NCBI GenBank assembly: GCA_946480695.1
Contig: CAMLKG010000005.1
Span: forward strand, 99,354-163,353
Reading direction: 5' to 3'
Source: an uncultured Cellvibrio sp.
Lineage (GTDB): Bacteria; Pseudomonadota; Gammaproteobacteria; Pseudomonadales; Cellvibrionaceae
Length of the DNA: 64,000 bases
In this document: piece after piece, positions 42,981 through 52,809 of the stretch
Layout: each line of letters starts with the position of its first letter
Numbering within the stretch: the stretch's first letter is position 1
Made by a program: the position numbers and the translations under genes
Notes under the pieces: generated by a model
Databases searched by the model: none
What the model was told of the DNA's origin: nothing
The model's input: only the letters and a program-made list of their open reading frames with translations

Positions 42981-44714
42981 ATGCGGTTAATTATTAATAA
43001 CGATTCACTAAAAAACTTGGGGCAGTTTTTTTTCCATGGCGTGTTGGGTGCGCTGATTAGCGTGGTATCGCTACTGTCACTACCTGCCCATGCACAAACG
43101 CGTACCCCTAACAGCATCGATTACGCGATGTATTTCCTCGGCGATGTACGCGATAACGAACATTGCGCGATGACCATTGAAAACGGGAATTTTGTAACTG
43201 CTGCCAGGATCAGTAACCCGGCAATGACCTGCCCCGATATGACATCCTGGCGATTATTTGCAGCCGTAGTGCGCGATAAATTCTGGAGCGACTGGGCGGA
43301 TGAAACACAAAATTGGCCACAGCAACCCTGGCCGCTGTGTTCTGCAAGTCAAACTACCAATTGCTGCACTCCCCATTCAACCACCAATAGCAAAGAACAT
43401 TGCCCTTATTTTCCCGGTAGCTCCAACAACGCAGATGGCGCCTTAAAAAACACGGAAGCAGTTAAAACCAGCCCTTCGCATCGGGTGGGACGCCCCTCAA
43501 TCACGCATCAACTCCAAGCTATAAAAACCCCGGCGGAAGTTGACCTTTTAATAATGGAATTGAAAAAAACGCAAAAGCTGGCAACAGCGACAACCCAAGG
43601 CAAAGAGTGCCCTGCCAATATCGTTAAACAACTGGTTCCAAAAAGTTATGAAAGTATCGGCCGGGTAATCCGCCAAACCAACGCGGAAGTGACTATTCGC
43701 AACAAACCATTCCATGATTACCTCTTTGAAAACGATTTGTATAACAGCGATGGTGTCTCCGCTGTTTTTGCAACCAATGCCGCAAACCAAAAGAACAATG
43801 CGCCTTATGCGGCGGATAACTTTTCCGCAACAGAAAATCGCGCGACCAAGCTGAGTAAAATTGATTTACCCCCCGACGCCATTATGATTAAAAGCAATTG
43901 GCTATTTGAGGGAATCGCTGCGGAATTGGGTATTAAAAACTCAAAAGAGGCGCCCTTTATTACCCAGAAGATGACAACCCTGGTGCAATTCAATAACGGT
44001 AAGGAAAAAGTCAATTGCAATTTAACCGGAACCCATTACCTGATGGCCTTTCATGTTTCATCCAAAGATATACCGAATTGGGTGTGGACAACCTTTGAAC
44101 ATATTGCCATGCCCGGCCGTTGCGATTTTATCGGTTGTAACGATTCCTACGGTTACAATTCCACCGATAAGCTTCCTGCCGGAACCGCGAAAAACTATAT
44201 TGCACCCCATGTTAAATCCGATGGCTTACTCATGGCACCGGCAACTGTATTCGATAAAGACAAGCTCTACCCGACAGAAAAAATCAATCCGGGCCTCGAT
44301 CGGGTCTTTAACGATTTGGGGATAGGAACAACAGCCAGCACCAATAAAGATGCCCCGAGTATCGCAGACCTTGGTTGGCGCAGTTATCGCCTCAAAGGTT
44401 CACAAGTTGGATTCACCAACTCCATGGGAAGAAAAACCCTGCTCGGTAACTCGATCACTGAAGCAGGATTTATGAACGGTTCCAGTTGCATCACTTGCCA
44501 CGCACGGGCGGGTATCCACGTGGAGCAAAACAAGGCCAATTTTTTCCGTTTAAGCGTGTTTGAAAAGGACCTATCGGATTATGGTTATGCGCTGAGCGCG
44601 CATGGCAATCCCAATCCTGAGTGGTATTACCATGACGATAATACCGGCACACTTGATGTACTCCAGACGGATTTTGTGTGGGGATTCCTCAATGCAAACC
44701 CTATAACAAATTAG
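42981..44714 (+). CDS. secreted CxxCH (heme c) protein of unknown function
   Basis: A 577-residue exported protein: signal peptide at about residues 15-38 (ending AHA) and one heme c motif CITCH near residue 510. Many other cysteines in the first half (TNCCTPH, EHCPYF, CDFIGC) suggest disulfides. NWVWTTFEHIAMPGRC has the Trp/His pattern seen in large periplasmic cytochrome-like proteins. AAGGAG precedes ATG 42981. No oxidase or reductase gene lies beside it, and its electron partner is unknown. It may catalyse a redox reaction on an extracellular substrate. Confidence 0.72.
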   Translation: MRLIINNDSLKNLGQFFFHGVLGALISVVSLLSLPAHAQTRTPNSIDYAMYFLGDVRDNEHCAMTIENGNFVTAARISNPAMTCPDMTSWRLFAAVVRDKFWSDWADETQNWPQQPWPLCSASQTTNCCTPHSTTNSKEHCPYFPGSSNNADGALKNTEAVKTSPSHRVGRPSITHQLQAIKTPAEVDLLIMELKKTQKLATATTQGKECPANIVKQLVPKSYESIGRVIRQTNAEVTIRNKPFHDYLFENDLYNSDGVSAVFATNAANQKNNAPYAADNFSATENRATKLSKIDLPPDAIMIKSNWLFEGIAAELGIKNSKEAPFITQKMTTLVQFNNGKEKVNCNLTGTHYLMAFHVSSKDIPNWVWTTFEHIAMPGRCDFIGCNDSYGYNSTDKLPAGTAKNYIAPHVKSDGLLMAPATVFDKDKLYPTEKINPGLDRVFNDLGIGTTASTNKDAPSIADLGWRSYRLKGSQVGFTNSMGRKTLLGNSITEAGFMNGSSCITCHARAGIHVEQNKANFFRLSVFEKDLSDYGYALSAHGNPNPEWYYHDDNTGTLDVLQTDFVWGFLNANPITN

Positions 44715-44821
44715 CCAATAACTCGCTGGCCCCATAAGCAAGTTATACGCGCAAACGGTGTCTTTGTAGAAAGCAAGCGGTGCCATGCATATTGCCTGGC
44801 ACCGCTTGTTATTTTCAAACC

Positions 44822-45700
44822 CTACAAACTGGATACGCCACCAAGGTGCTCGATTAGCTCGTGGGTAATACTTCCCTGGGCTACATTGCCTGGCCAGACC
44901 GCATGGGCGGGCAAGGACTCCAAAGTCCAATCAGGTAACACATATTCCACTTGATCGCGCGCGTCAATTAAAAATGAAGGCGGGGCAGCAAGGCCCACGC
45001 CTCGACACGCCAATTGATAAGATGCCTCCACATTATCGGTCACAAAATTTGAGGTGCAGTTTATTTCATAGTGTTTGCCGGAAACATGCTTGAATTTTCG
45101 AAAACTTGGCCGCATGGATAAACCGATCCAATTCATATTTTCCAAATCCTTCGGGTGCGTTATAGAGGGATTTTTTGCAAGGAATTCCGGGGAGGCAACA
45201 ACCTTCCGCTCCAGGGAAAATAATTTCTTGGCTTTCAGGGAGCTGTCGGGCATATCACCGAGGCGAATCGTCAAGTCAATCGCTTCGCCTACTATGTCGG
45301 TATAACAATCGCTACAGGTTAGCGCCACGCGTATTTCAGGGAAATTGGAAAAAAACGTGCTTATTTCATTTAACAAATTGCTTTTAATCAAAATGGCCGG
45401 AATAGCTATTTTAAATTTGCGCGTAATATTTTCCTTTTGGCCGCGCGCCAACTGAACGACCTCATGTTCATACAAATCAAGAATGGCGCTTGCCGCCGCG
45501 TAGACTTTCTCCCCGTCAAATGTTAATGAAAGCTTCCTGGTGTTTCTATAAAGCAATGCAGCTCCCAAATTTTCCTCGAGCCGGGAAACATACAGGCTGG
45601 TGGAAGCCGTAGACATCTTCAGTTCTTTGGCGGCTGCGGTAAAAGATCCCTTTGATACAACCTTGGCAAACACAATTAAATATCTCACATCGCCTATCAC
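44822..45700 (-). CDS. LysR-family transcriptional regulator
   Basis: A 292-residue LTTR. The N-terminal winged helix-turn-helix is VSKGSFTAAAKELKMSTAST with LEENLGAALLYRNTR. The C-terminal inducer domain (about 90-290) includes EIRVALTCSDCYTDIVGEAI and DLTIRLGDMPDSSL. It is divergent from the ATP-grasp-exporter arm at 46006, the normal arrangement for a LysR controlling its neighbours. The ligand may be a product or precursor of the adjacent pathway. Confidence 0.9.
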   Translation of the reverse strand: MIGDVRYLIVFAKVVSKGSFTAAAKELKMSTASTSLYVSRLEENLGAALLYRNTRKLSLTFDGEKVYAAASAILDLYEHEVVQLARGQKENITRKFKIAIPAILIKSNLLNEISTFFSNFPEIRVALTCSDCYTDIVGEAIDLTIRLGDMPDSSLKAKKLFSLERKVVASPEFLAKNPSITHPKDLENMNWIGLSMRPSFRKFKHVSGKHYEINCTSNFVTDNVEASYQLACRGVGLAAPPSFLIDARDQVEYVLPDWTLESLPAHAVWPGNVAQGSITHELIEHLGGVSSL

Positions 45701-45787
45701 GTCACTCTCCTTGCATAGTTAATATGAAAATTTTTAAACAATATATTCCAGTTTTTTCAGGCTAATCTGCAGAAACCTGGGCAGTTA

Positions 45788-45973
45788 TCATTGTAAATGA
45801 TAATAAAGCGCATCTTTATTAAAAATATCACAAAGGGGTTGTGATACCTGTTGGTTTTCCAAATCAAGGATGCCCCCTATTTGCTGTGACTCCTTGCGCC
45901 GGCAAACTTTTACCGAACACAGCGAAAGATGACAAGTAAAAAGATGTAACGGTTTGGCACCCGAATATTTCAT
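45788..45973 (-). CDS. possible 61-aa cysteine-containing peptide
   Basis: A short frame starting MKYSGAKPLHLFTC, with five cysteines and the ending FNKDALYYHLQ. GAGG lies four bases before its ATG, which is closer than ideal. It is divergent from the ATP-grasp gene 46006 and lies between it and the LysR gene. It could be a chance frame in a promoter region or a small regulatory or substrate peptide. No family recognised. Confidence 0.3.
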   Translation of the reverse strand: MKYSGAKPLHLFTCHLSLCSVKVCRRKESQQIGGILDLENQQVSQPLCDIFNKDALYYHLQ

Positions 45974-46005
45974 GATTCCTCGCTTATTTCCACGGATACT
46001 TATCT

Positions 46006-47199
46006 ATGCGACATATTCTTGTACTCAACAGGTTGCCGCAAAGCATGGCACCTTATGCAAAATGGTTTAAAGGCCATGACATTGAATGGACCATGCTCGG
46101 CTGGCAAGATGTCACCGGCACCTACGATGATCAATCCAATATTATTTCGTATAAAAATTACGCTAACGACAAAATTGTTAACGATGTTTACAACCTGTGT
46201 AAGAAACATCGGCCATCAGCAATAGTGACCACGTCGGAATTCGATGTAGTGCGCATGGCAAAGATGCGTGAAGCTTTTGGTATTCCCGGCCAATCGTTAG
46301 CGAGCGCCATCTTATTTCGCGATAAAATTGAAATGAAGAAAAAGGTCGCCCGGGCTGGTTTAAAAGTACCGGAGTTTATTCGGGCACAGGATGCACTTGA
46401 TATATTGCAGTTTGTTGAACACCACGGTTTCCCTATCATTATTAAACCTGTGGATGGTGCGGGCACTGTAAATGTAAATTTAATTCGGGATGAAGCGCAA
46501 TTAAACGACTATCTTGATAAAAATTCTGTCGCAAACCTTGATGTTGAAACCTACATTGACGGCAAGCTTTATCATGTGGACGGACTTATTTATGAAGGCG
46601 AAGTAAAATTCATTTGGCCACACGCCTACAATTCCGACTCTACACTGGGATTCGCCAGCGGAAATCACATGGGTAGTTATATGCTCGATGCAGACCGGCC
46701 CATTACCGGGCGCCTCATCGACTTCACCAAAGATGTTTTAAAAGCCCTTGAAGCTCCTCCATTAGCGACTTTTCATTGCGAAGTATTCCATAGTGTTAGC
46801 GATGAACTTGTTCTTTGCGAAATAGCCTGCCGGCTTGGTGGAGGAAGGATTGTGCCGGTGCTGGATGCGGCATTTGGTATTGACCTTTATGAGTACTGGG
46901 TAAAGGCGCAAGTGGGTATACCCCTCGATATCAAAGCGCAGACCCAACCCGGGCAAATGGCGGGACACCTGCTCTATTTACCCAAAGGCGGGGTATATCG
47001 CGGCCCAACCACCTTTGAACAATTGGATTGGGTGGATGAGCTGCTCATCAATGTACAGCCTGGAAAACGCTATGGGGCAAACTCCAGTGTTGATTTTGCG
47101 GGTTCTGCTGTGGTGACAGGTAAAACAGAGCTTGAAGTAAGAAGCAAATTGGCAGAAGTGGTTTCAATATTTGACCGCCAAATGCTATGGGAAGAATGA
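46006..47199 (+). CDS. ATP-grasp amino-acid/peptide ligase
   Basis: A 397-residue ATP-grasp enzyme that joins carboxylates to amines through acyl-phosphates, like BacD or carnosine-synthase relatives. The N-terminal pre-grasp domain covers residues 1-110; the ATP-binding core has FPIIIKPVDGAGTVNV, DVETYIDGKLYHVDGLI and the metal-binding FHCEVFHS with LCEIACRLGGGRI. It is followed by a membrane-fusion protein (29-base gap) and an MFS pump. The first arm of the presumed secondary-metabolite locus. Confidence 0.85.
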   Translation: MRHILVLNRLPQSMAPYAKWFKGHDIEWTMLGWQDVTGTYDDQSNIISYKNYANDKIVNDVYNLCKKHRPSAIVTTSEFDVVRMAKMREAFGIPGQSLASAILFRDKIEMKKKVARAGLKVPEFIRAQDALDILQFVEHHGFPIIIKPVDGAGTVNVNLIRDEAQLNDYLDKNSVANLDVETYIDGKLYHVDGLIYEGEVKFIWPHAYNSDSTLGFASGNHMGSYMLDADRPITGRLIDFTKDVLKALEAPPLATFHCEVFHSVSDELVLCEIACRLGGGRIVPVLDAAFGIDLYEYWVKAQVGIPLDIKAQTQPGQMAGHLLYLPKGGVYRGPTTFEQLDWVDELLINVQPGKRYGANSSVDFAGSAVVTGKTELEVRSKLAEVVSIFDRQMLWEE

Positions 47200-47227
47200 C
47201 ATATATTTATCTCGCCCCACTTAAAAA

Positions 47228-48358
47228 ATGATATCTATTAATTTATTAAAAAAGCTGATCCTGTTAATTGCCATAGTGCTTTTAACCACAGCGGCCTATA
47301 GCACCCATTCGCAAAGGAAGACCATTACGATTGATAACGCCTACGTCAGCGGCCAAATTATAAAAATTAAAGCGCCGCTGTCGGGTATTATTGAAAGTGT
47401 TAATGTCCGGATCGGTGATAAATTACAGCACCAGGACATTATTTTGGTTTATGACCAGGTAGCTTCCAAATACCAATTGGAAAAATCACGGGAGCAGTTT
47501 CAGCAGACGATTCGCCATGATTTCCAAAAATGCCTTGAAGAAAACGCACGCCTGGGGGAAACCGAATTAAAAAAACTGGAATATGACCACCAACAAAAAC
47601 AATTGGCCCGCGCCGAAAAACTCAAAAAGATGAATGTGATTACCGAATCAACCTATGATGACATTTTATTTCAATATGGTTCCTCATCCATTCATCGCGA
47701 TATTTCCCGTATCGAATCCACTGTGCTTGATTACGCAAATCCGGAACCCATCTTGCAGCGCCCACAAGTGAAGCTTTCGCAACTGGCTTACCAGGAAGCA
47801 CTGCATAACCAGCAATTAACCAGTGTGGAAGCCCCTACCAATGGTTATGTTTACGATCTATTTGTGTATCCAAACCAGTTTGTTGAAAAGGGGGATGTTA
47901 TTGCCGTGTTGGTTTCCAGTGACCACTTGCGTATCGAAGCCAATGTGCTTGAGTCAGAGGTGGGAAGCCTGAAACCTAATATGAAAGTTGGTATTATTTC
48001 CGATGTCCATAAGGATATTACCTTGCAGGGCCATATCCATTCGATAGTGCCCTCCACTGCCTCATCTTTTTCCCCTATTCCACGCAACAACACCGATTCT
48101 AACTGGATTAAAGTCAGCCAACGTGTGCCTGTGCTCATTGAAATTGATGAAAATGACAAGCCACTTTTGCCTATAGGTTCTTCGTCCAAATTGCAGGTCT
48201 ATTTAAACGAATATGTAGACACAAAGACCCCAAAAAATATAGTGAACGATGAAACCCGCACCGAGCCCCCCGAAAGTGCCCTAATAATCCAGCATATTAT
48301 TGCGAATGAAAAAAAACTGGCTGGCATAGGCACAAGCCAGCAGCGCTGTAAATTGTAG
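47228..48358 (+). CDS. HlyD/EmrA-type membrane fusion protein
   Basis: A 376-residue periplasmic adaptor with one N-terminal membrane anchor (about residues 7-25, LKKLILLIAIVLLTTAAY). The biotinyl-lipoyl half-motifs are IKAPLSGIIESVNV and VEAPTNGYVYDLFV, separated by a coiled-coil hairpin of about 100 residues. It bridges the MFS pump at 48463 to the outer membrane. No outer-membrane channel gene is next to it, so a general TolC-like channel would be needed. Confidence 0.85.
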   Translation: MISINLLKKLILLIAIVLLTTAAYSTHSQRKTITIDNAYVSGQIIKIKAPLSGIIESVNVRIGDKLQHQDIILVYDQVASKYQLEKSREQFQQTIRHDFQKCLEENARLGETELKKLEYDHQQKQLARAEKLKKMNVITESTYDDILFQYGSSSIHRDISRIESTVLDYANPEPILQRPQVKLSQLAYQEALHNQQLTSVEAPTNGYVYDLFVYPNQFVEKGDVIAVLVSSDHLRIEANVLESEVGSLKPNMKVGIISDVHKDITLQGHIHSIVPSTASSFSPIPRNNTDSNWIKVSQRVPVLIEIDENDKPLLPIGSSSKLQVYLNEYVDTKTPKNIVNDETRTEPPESALIIQHIIANEKKLAGIGTSQQRCKL

Positions 48359-48462
48359 GATGTTGGTTTACCCGTTCAAGGCATGCCCTAATGGGCACAC
48401 GGCGATCCCGTGTCAACGCAGGTGGAAGGGATAATCATGATCGGCGTAATACTTGAGTTATT

Positions 48463-49950
48463 ATGAATCAATACTTGAAAGTTGTTGCGGTGTATATTGT
48501 TATCTTCACACAGATGCTGGACACATCAATTGTCAACCTTGCACTGGTAAAGATAGCACCCGACCTCGGCATTAATGTGTATAACTCTACCTGGATACTG
48601 ACCGCGTTTGGAACCGGCATGGTGGTGTCCTTCCCGCTCGGCAATGCGCTTTCAAAGCGTTATGACTTCGATACGCTGTTCTTGCTCATCTGTATTATTT
48701 TTATTATCGCTTCCTTTGCCTGCGCCATGGCTGTGAGCGAGATCGATTTTATTCTCTATCGATTTACCCAAGGATTAGCATCCGGGTCCTTGATTGTTTT
48801 CTGCCAGTCGCTCTTGTTTCGCATTTTGGGTGACGATAAGCGCGCCGCAGCCTTGGGCCTTTGGAGCAGCGCAGTCGCTATTGCCCCCATTGTCGGTCCA
48901 TTGGTGGGCGGCGTTATCACCGAATATATGAGCTGGCGCTGGATATTTTTAATTAACCTGCCATTGATGCTGTTTTGCCTGTATATTTTACTTGATGTCC
49001 TGCACCCTAAATGGGGTGCAACCAACGAGGCGAAAATCCATACCCCCACGCTGGTTGCTTTCGCCATAACCGTTGCACTTGCTCAATATGTTATGGACTT
49101 TGGCGAACGTAACAGTTGGTTTCAAAGTTCAAGTATTTCCTATGCGTCCATAGGTGCCCTGCTCGGTCTGGTCGCGTTTCTCTTGTTAAACCGACGGAAA
49201 GATTTGCAGGTTTTTGATTTTTCGGTATTTCGCGATGCCAATTATCGTAGGGCCATGTCGATATTGATTGTTGCCAACGGTTTGATCTTTTCATCCCTGG
49301 TTGTGCTACCGGTGTGGTTGCAGGTGAGCTATGGTATGCCCGCAATTGATGCCGGCCTGGTCGTTGCTGTCGGCAGCGCTGTAACAGGGATATTGAGCCC
49401 CCTGCTTGGAAAATATTTAAGGAAACACCAATTTTTTTACGCCGCTATCGCAAGCTTGTTGTTTACCGGGATTTCTTTCCTAATGATGAGCCGGTACACA
49501 CTCGATTCAACATTTACGCAGTTGGCAGAGGCACGTATTGTTGCCGGTATTGGCCTCGCATTGTTTGCCACACCACTCGCAGCTATTTCCATAGCTTCTA
49601 TTGCCGCCGACAAGGTAATGAACGCAAATTCGGTATCGATGTGTTTACGGGTAATATCATCAAACCTGTTTGTTGCCCTTGGTTTTATTGTGTTACAACG
49701 GCAACAGCATGAACAGTACCAGCATTATGTCGCATCTGTTGATCACCGGTTTATCAGCGAATATATAAATAAAAACTTCACCGATTATGGTTATGTGGCA
49801 AACCATATTGCAACCATGGCGATGCAGGACGTCTTTTTTATATCTGGTATTGTATTTATCGGCCTCTTCTTTATTCCGGTTGTTGCCCGTTTAAGCACTA
49901 TCAAAACCAAAGCAATATTAGCTGCCCAAGCTGGAATAAAAAATAATTAA
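48463..49950 (+). CDS. EmrB/QacA-type (DHA2) MFS efflux pump
   Basis: A 495-residue drug:proton antiporter with about 14 transmembrane helices. The N-terminal DHA2 mark TQMLDTSIVNLALVKIAPDL and motif C-like GPLVGGVITEYMSWRWIFL are clear. It pairs with the EmrA-type adaptor immediately upstream and probably exports the product made by the ATP-grasp ligase, or protects against it. ATG 48463 follows after about 100 bases. Confidence 0.87.
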   Translation: MNQYLKVVAVYIVIFTQMLDTSIVNLALVKIAPDLGINVYNSTWILTAFGTGMVVSFPLGNALSKRYDFDTLFLLICIIFIIASFACAMAVSEIDFILYRFTQGLASGSLIVFCQSLLFRILGDDKRAAALGLWSSAVAIAPIVGPLVGGVITEYMSWRWIFLINLPLMLFCLYILLDVLHPKWGATNEAKIHTPTLVAFAITVALAQYVMDFGERNSWFQSSSISYASIGALLGLVAFLLLNRRKDLQVFDFSVFRDANYRRAMSILIVANGLIFSSLVVLPVWLQVSYGMPAIDAGLVVAVGSAVTGILSPLLGKYLRKHQFFYAAIASLLFTGISFLMMSRYTLDSTFTQLAEARIVAGIGLALFATPLAAISIASIAADKVMNANSVSMCLRVISSNLFVALGFIVLQRQQHEQYQHYVASVDHRFISEYINKNFTDYGYVANHIATMAMQDVFFISGIVFIGLFFIPVVARLSTIKTKAILAAQAGIKNN

Positions 49951-49993
49951 CCGATAGTTAGGGTTACGGATAAAATAAGCCCTTAACTCCCAC

Positions 49994-50027
49994 AAAAAAG
50001 CTGCCGTTAGAAATTAACGGCAGCTTT
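49994..50027 (-). terminator. bidirectional rho-independent terminator
   Basis: A perfect 13-bp stem (49997-50009 with 50015-50027) AAAGCTGCCGTTA/TAACGGCAGCTTT. Six A on the left give the U tract for the minus strand. It separates the plus-strand efflux arm from the minus-strand operon, ending both. Confidence 0.88.
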
Positions 50028-50050
50028 AAGGTTACAAAAAAACCAATTGC

Positions 50051-50650
50051 TTATGATTTGAAATAGGAAAAATGTTCTTCAAAAGCGGGGCGCCGGGACG
50101 GGCCGGCCATTTTCTGGTTGATCATTTTACCAAGGCCTATAAAGCCGGTAATTTTGGAGGTTTTGGATAAGCCCAGCATTTCAATCAATAAAGGATTATA
50201 GGCCCAGTCCCCGGTACGCCAAAAACAGCTATATCCCATAGATTCGGCAGCAACAATAATATTTTGTATAGCCGCGCCCGCCGAGAGCACCAATTCAATT
50301 TCATTAATGGGTACCTCCACATTGACATCCAATACAGCGATGATGAAATAAGGAGCCGACCGCATTTTCTGATCGATCTTGCGCTTTATGCCCTCCCTTT
50401 CCATTTCGGTAATATCGCCTACCGCTATAGCGGCTTGCCGCGCTTTTAATTCCAGGCTTGCCCGGAATAGGATATCACCCAGTGCCTCCCTGTCCTCCGG
50501 ACGACAAATAATGTATTTCCAGGGACGTAATGCCTTGTGATCAGGCGCGGTTAACGCGCATTTAAGGATCAACTCCAAATGCTCCTGGTCAACAGTTCCG
50601 TCGATAACCGGTTGCGATTTGCGATTTAAAATGGAATGTAAAATAGCCAT
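50051..50650 (-). CDS. nitroreductase-family flavoprotein (YdjA-like)
   Basis: A 199-residue FMN reductase: the short SxxxR-type start with NRKSQPVIDG, TAPDHKALRPWKYI, and the C-terminal GLGKMINQK. Length and TAPDHKxLRPW fit the YdjA branch. As the last gene of the long operon, six bases after the ferredoxin gene, it may carry out a tailoring step such as a dehydrogenation, or supply reduced flavin. Substrate unknown. Confidence 0.85.
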   Translation of the reverse strand: MAILHSILNRKSQPVIDGTVDQEHLELILKCALTAPDHKALRPWKYIICRPEDREALGDILFRASLELKARQAAIAVGDITEMEREGIKRKIDQKMRSAPYFIIAVLDVNVEVPINEIELVLSAGAAIQNIIVAAESMGYSCFWRTGDWAYNPLLIEMLGLSKTSKITGFIGLGKMINQKMAGPSRRPAFEEHFSYFKS

Positions 50651-50656
50651 GGCGTT

Positions 50657-50926
50657 TTAGTACTCAATAATGACTTCTGCATCGGATTGAAGGTAAGTAG
50701 CGCAGGAAAGTACATATCCATCTTCAAAAATGCAGTTATTTAATTTGCCATTGATGAAGCGAATCCTGCAGGAGCCACAACGCCCGTACCGGCAGGAGCT
50801 GCGGATATCAATGTTCATATTTTCAATATTGTCCAACAAGGACAAATGCGTGGGTGCAATACCTTCGTAGGTTTCGCCTTTATATTGCACACGAAGGTTC
50901 ACCGTTTTTTCTGATGCATTGGTCAT
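50657..50926 (-). CDS. plant-type 2Fe-2S ferredoxin
   Basis: An 89-residue ferredoxin with the cluster motif CRYGRCGSC and a distal Cys in LSCATY, the CX4CX2C...C pattern. ATG 50926 has AAGGA seven bases upstream; the frame extends to 50983. Electrons could go to the diiron-type oxygenase at 60006 or the Fe(II)/2OG enzyme's partner chemistry. The position between the importer and the nitroreductase, in the same operon, suggests a shared pathway. Confidence 0.88.
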   Translation of the reverse strand: MTNASEKTVNLRVQYKGETYEGIAPTHLSLLDNIENMNIDIRSSCRYGRCGSCRIRFINGKLNNCIFEDGYVLSCATYLQSDAEVIIEY

Positions 50927-51034
50927 ACCGAATTCCTTCAGGTTGAAAAATAGATAAACTATTAAGGAAATCATCGCAGGCAAAGCTACCCGCTCGCTTC
51001 CCTGTTATCGATTTATACTATCCAAGCCCAAGGC

Positions 51035-51862
51035 TTAGGAACACAAATCCAGATCCAACGAACTCGCAATAAGTTTTTTTGTATAGTCATGTCGAGGCCG
51101 GGCAATAACTTGCTCAACACCTCCGCACTCAACGAGTTTTCCCGCATTCATTACGCAAACCCTATCCGCTACGTGCCGTACCAGCGATACATTATGCGAA
51201 ATAAAAATATAAGTCAGGCCCAATTCACTTTGCAGGGCCATGAGCAAATTTACAATTTGCGCCTGGATTGAAATATCAAGCGCTGATAGTGGCTCGTCCA
51301 ACATAAGGATTTGTGGATCATTCACCAACGCACGCGCTATGCCCACACGTTGGCGTTGGCCGCCACTTAACATGTGCGGGTAGGCATAGATATATTCGTT
51401 ACCCAACCCCACCCGCACCAAATAGCGCTCTGCAATTTCCAGGCTTTGCTGACGCGATAAATTGTGATAATTGGTTTTAGCGCTACACACTATTTCCCAT
51501 ATTTGTTTGCGGGGGTTCAGTGATCCATAAGGATCCTGGAATACCATTTGTATTTTTTGATAATAATCCCGTGGCGCTATTTCGGAAATGCAGCTTGCCA
51601 TCCGCCCGGAAGTTATGGTTATTTTCCCGGAGGTAGGTTGCTCCAAACGCATTATCATTTTAGCCAGGGTGCTTTTACCGCTGCCTGATTCACCGACTAT
51701 AGCCAGGGTTTCGCCGCGCATGACATCAAAGCTGACATTATCCACAGCATGGATATCCATATATTGATAATAGGAGCGTTTGACACGATAGGTTTTCGTT
51801 ACCGCGTCTAACGACAGCATTACCTTTTCAGTTATGTCGATATCGAAATCTAAAGATGGCAT
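51035..51862 (-). CDS. dipeptide-type ABC transporter ATPase (DppF-like)
   Basis: Second ATPase of the oligopeptide importer. Walker A GESGSGKST, signature LSGGQRQRVG, Walker B ILMLDEPLSALD. It lacks the long C-terminal extension. It overlaps the preceding ATPase gene by 13 bases, so they are co-translated. Confidence 0.92.
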   Translation of the reverse strand: MPSLDFDIDITEKVMLSLDAVTKTYRVKRSYYQYMDIHAVDNVSFDVMRGETLAIVGESGSGKSTLAKMIMRLEQPTSGKITITSGRMASCISEIAPRDYYQKIQMVFQDPYGSLNPRKQIWEIVCSAKTNYHNLSRQQSLEIAERYLVRVGLGNEYIYAYPHMLSGGQRQRVGIARALVNDPQILMLDEPLSALDISIQAQIVNLLMALQSELGLTYIFISHNVSLVRHVADRVCVMNAGKLVECGGVEQVIARPRHDYTKKLIASSLDLDLCS

Positions 51863-52809
51863 CGCAACATCCTGGTTGAATCAGTGGGCAGGGTTTTCAA
51901 TAACGGCGCCGTATCACATTGCGGCGTTGCCTTACTGCAACGCTCGCTAAAACGGCATCCATCTGTTTCCTGGTGAATGGGGATAACGTTACCCGCAATA
52001 GTGGGTAAAGGGGTCTTGGGTACATTGCCTGGTGCTCCAGGCAAGGAGCGCAATAATCCTTGCGTATAAGGATGCCGGGGGTTTCTTATAACATCGCCGG
52101 TATTCCCAGACTCAACGACTTCACCGGAATACATCACCAATATACGATCGGAATATTTTTTTATTACACCTATATCGTGTGAAACCAGAATAATGGCCAT
52201 ACCATGGCGATCGCGCAATTCCAGCAATAGGTCCAGGATTTGTTTTTGTACAACAACATCCAACGCGGTAGTAGGCTCGTCGGCAATTAACAATTTAGGT
52301 TTACACGCCAAGGCCATGGCAATCATTACCCGTTGCGCCATACCGCCAGAAAGTTCATGGGGATAAGCCTTAAGGCGCAATAGCGGCATGGCTATACCGA
52401 CCTGTTCCAACAAAACGGCTGCCTGTTCCCTTGCATTTGGGGCTGAAATACCGCGATGGCTTTTGCGTAATACTTCCACCAATTGCTGCCCAATCGTAAG
52501 GCACGGATTCAACGCTGTCATCGGATCCTGGAATATCATGGCGGCGGTATTGCCGCGATAATTGTTCCATTGGGCTTTGTCCATGTTTAACAAATCACAT
52601 TCAAAAATATTGAGGTGCGCAGCCGTTACCTTTGCGTGTGTGGGTAGTAATCCCATCAACGCAAAATTGGTAATGCTTTTTCCGCAGCCGGACTCACCCA
52701 CAATACCCAGGATTTCTCCCTGCTCCAAACTGAAGCTCAAGTCGCGAATGAATTTTTTTGAAACACCATTGTGTTCAAAGAAAATATCCATCTTGTTAAT
52801 CGTGATCAT
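51850..52809 (-). CDS. dipeptide-type ABC transporter ATPase (DppD-like)
   Basis: First ATPase of the importer, 319 residues: Walker A GESGCGKS, signature LSGGMAQRV, Walker B LLIADEPTTALD, and the DppD/OppD C-terminal Fe-S-like extension with CRFSERCSKATPQCDTA (three Cys visible). The start overlaps the permease gene in an ATGA arrangement. Works with 51035 as a heterodimer. Confidence 0.92.
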   Translation of the reverse strand: MITINKMDIFFEHNGVSKKFIRDLSFSLEQGEILGIVGESGCGKSITNFALMGLLPTHAKVTAAHLNIFECDLLNMDKAQWNNYRGNTAAMIFQDPMTALNPCLTIGQQLVEVLRKSHRGISAPNAREQAAVLLEQVGIAMPLLRLKAYPHELSGGMAQRVMIAMALACKPKLLIADEPTTALDVVVQKQILDLLLELRDRHGMAIILVSHDIGVIKKYSDRILVMYSGEVVESGNTGDVIRNPRHPYTQGLLRSLPGAPGNVPKTPLPTIAGNVIPIHQETDGCRFSERCSKATPQCDTAPLLKTLPTDSTRMLRCHL

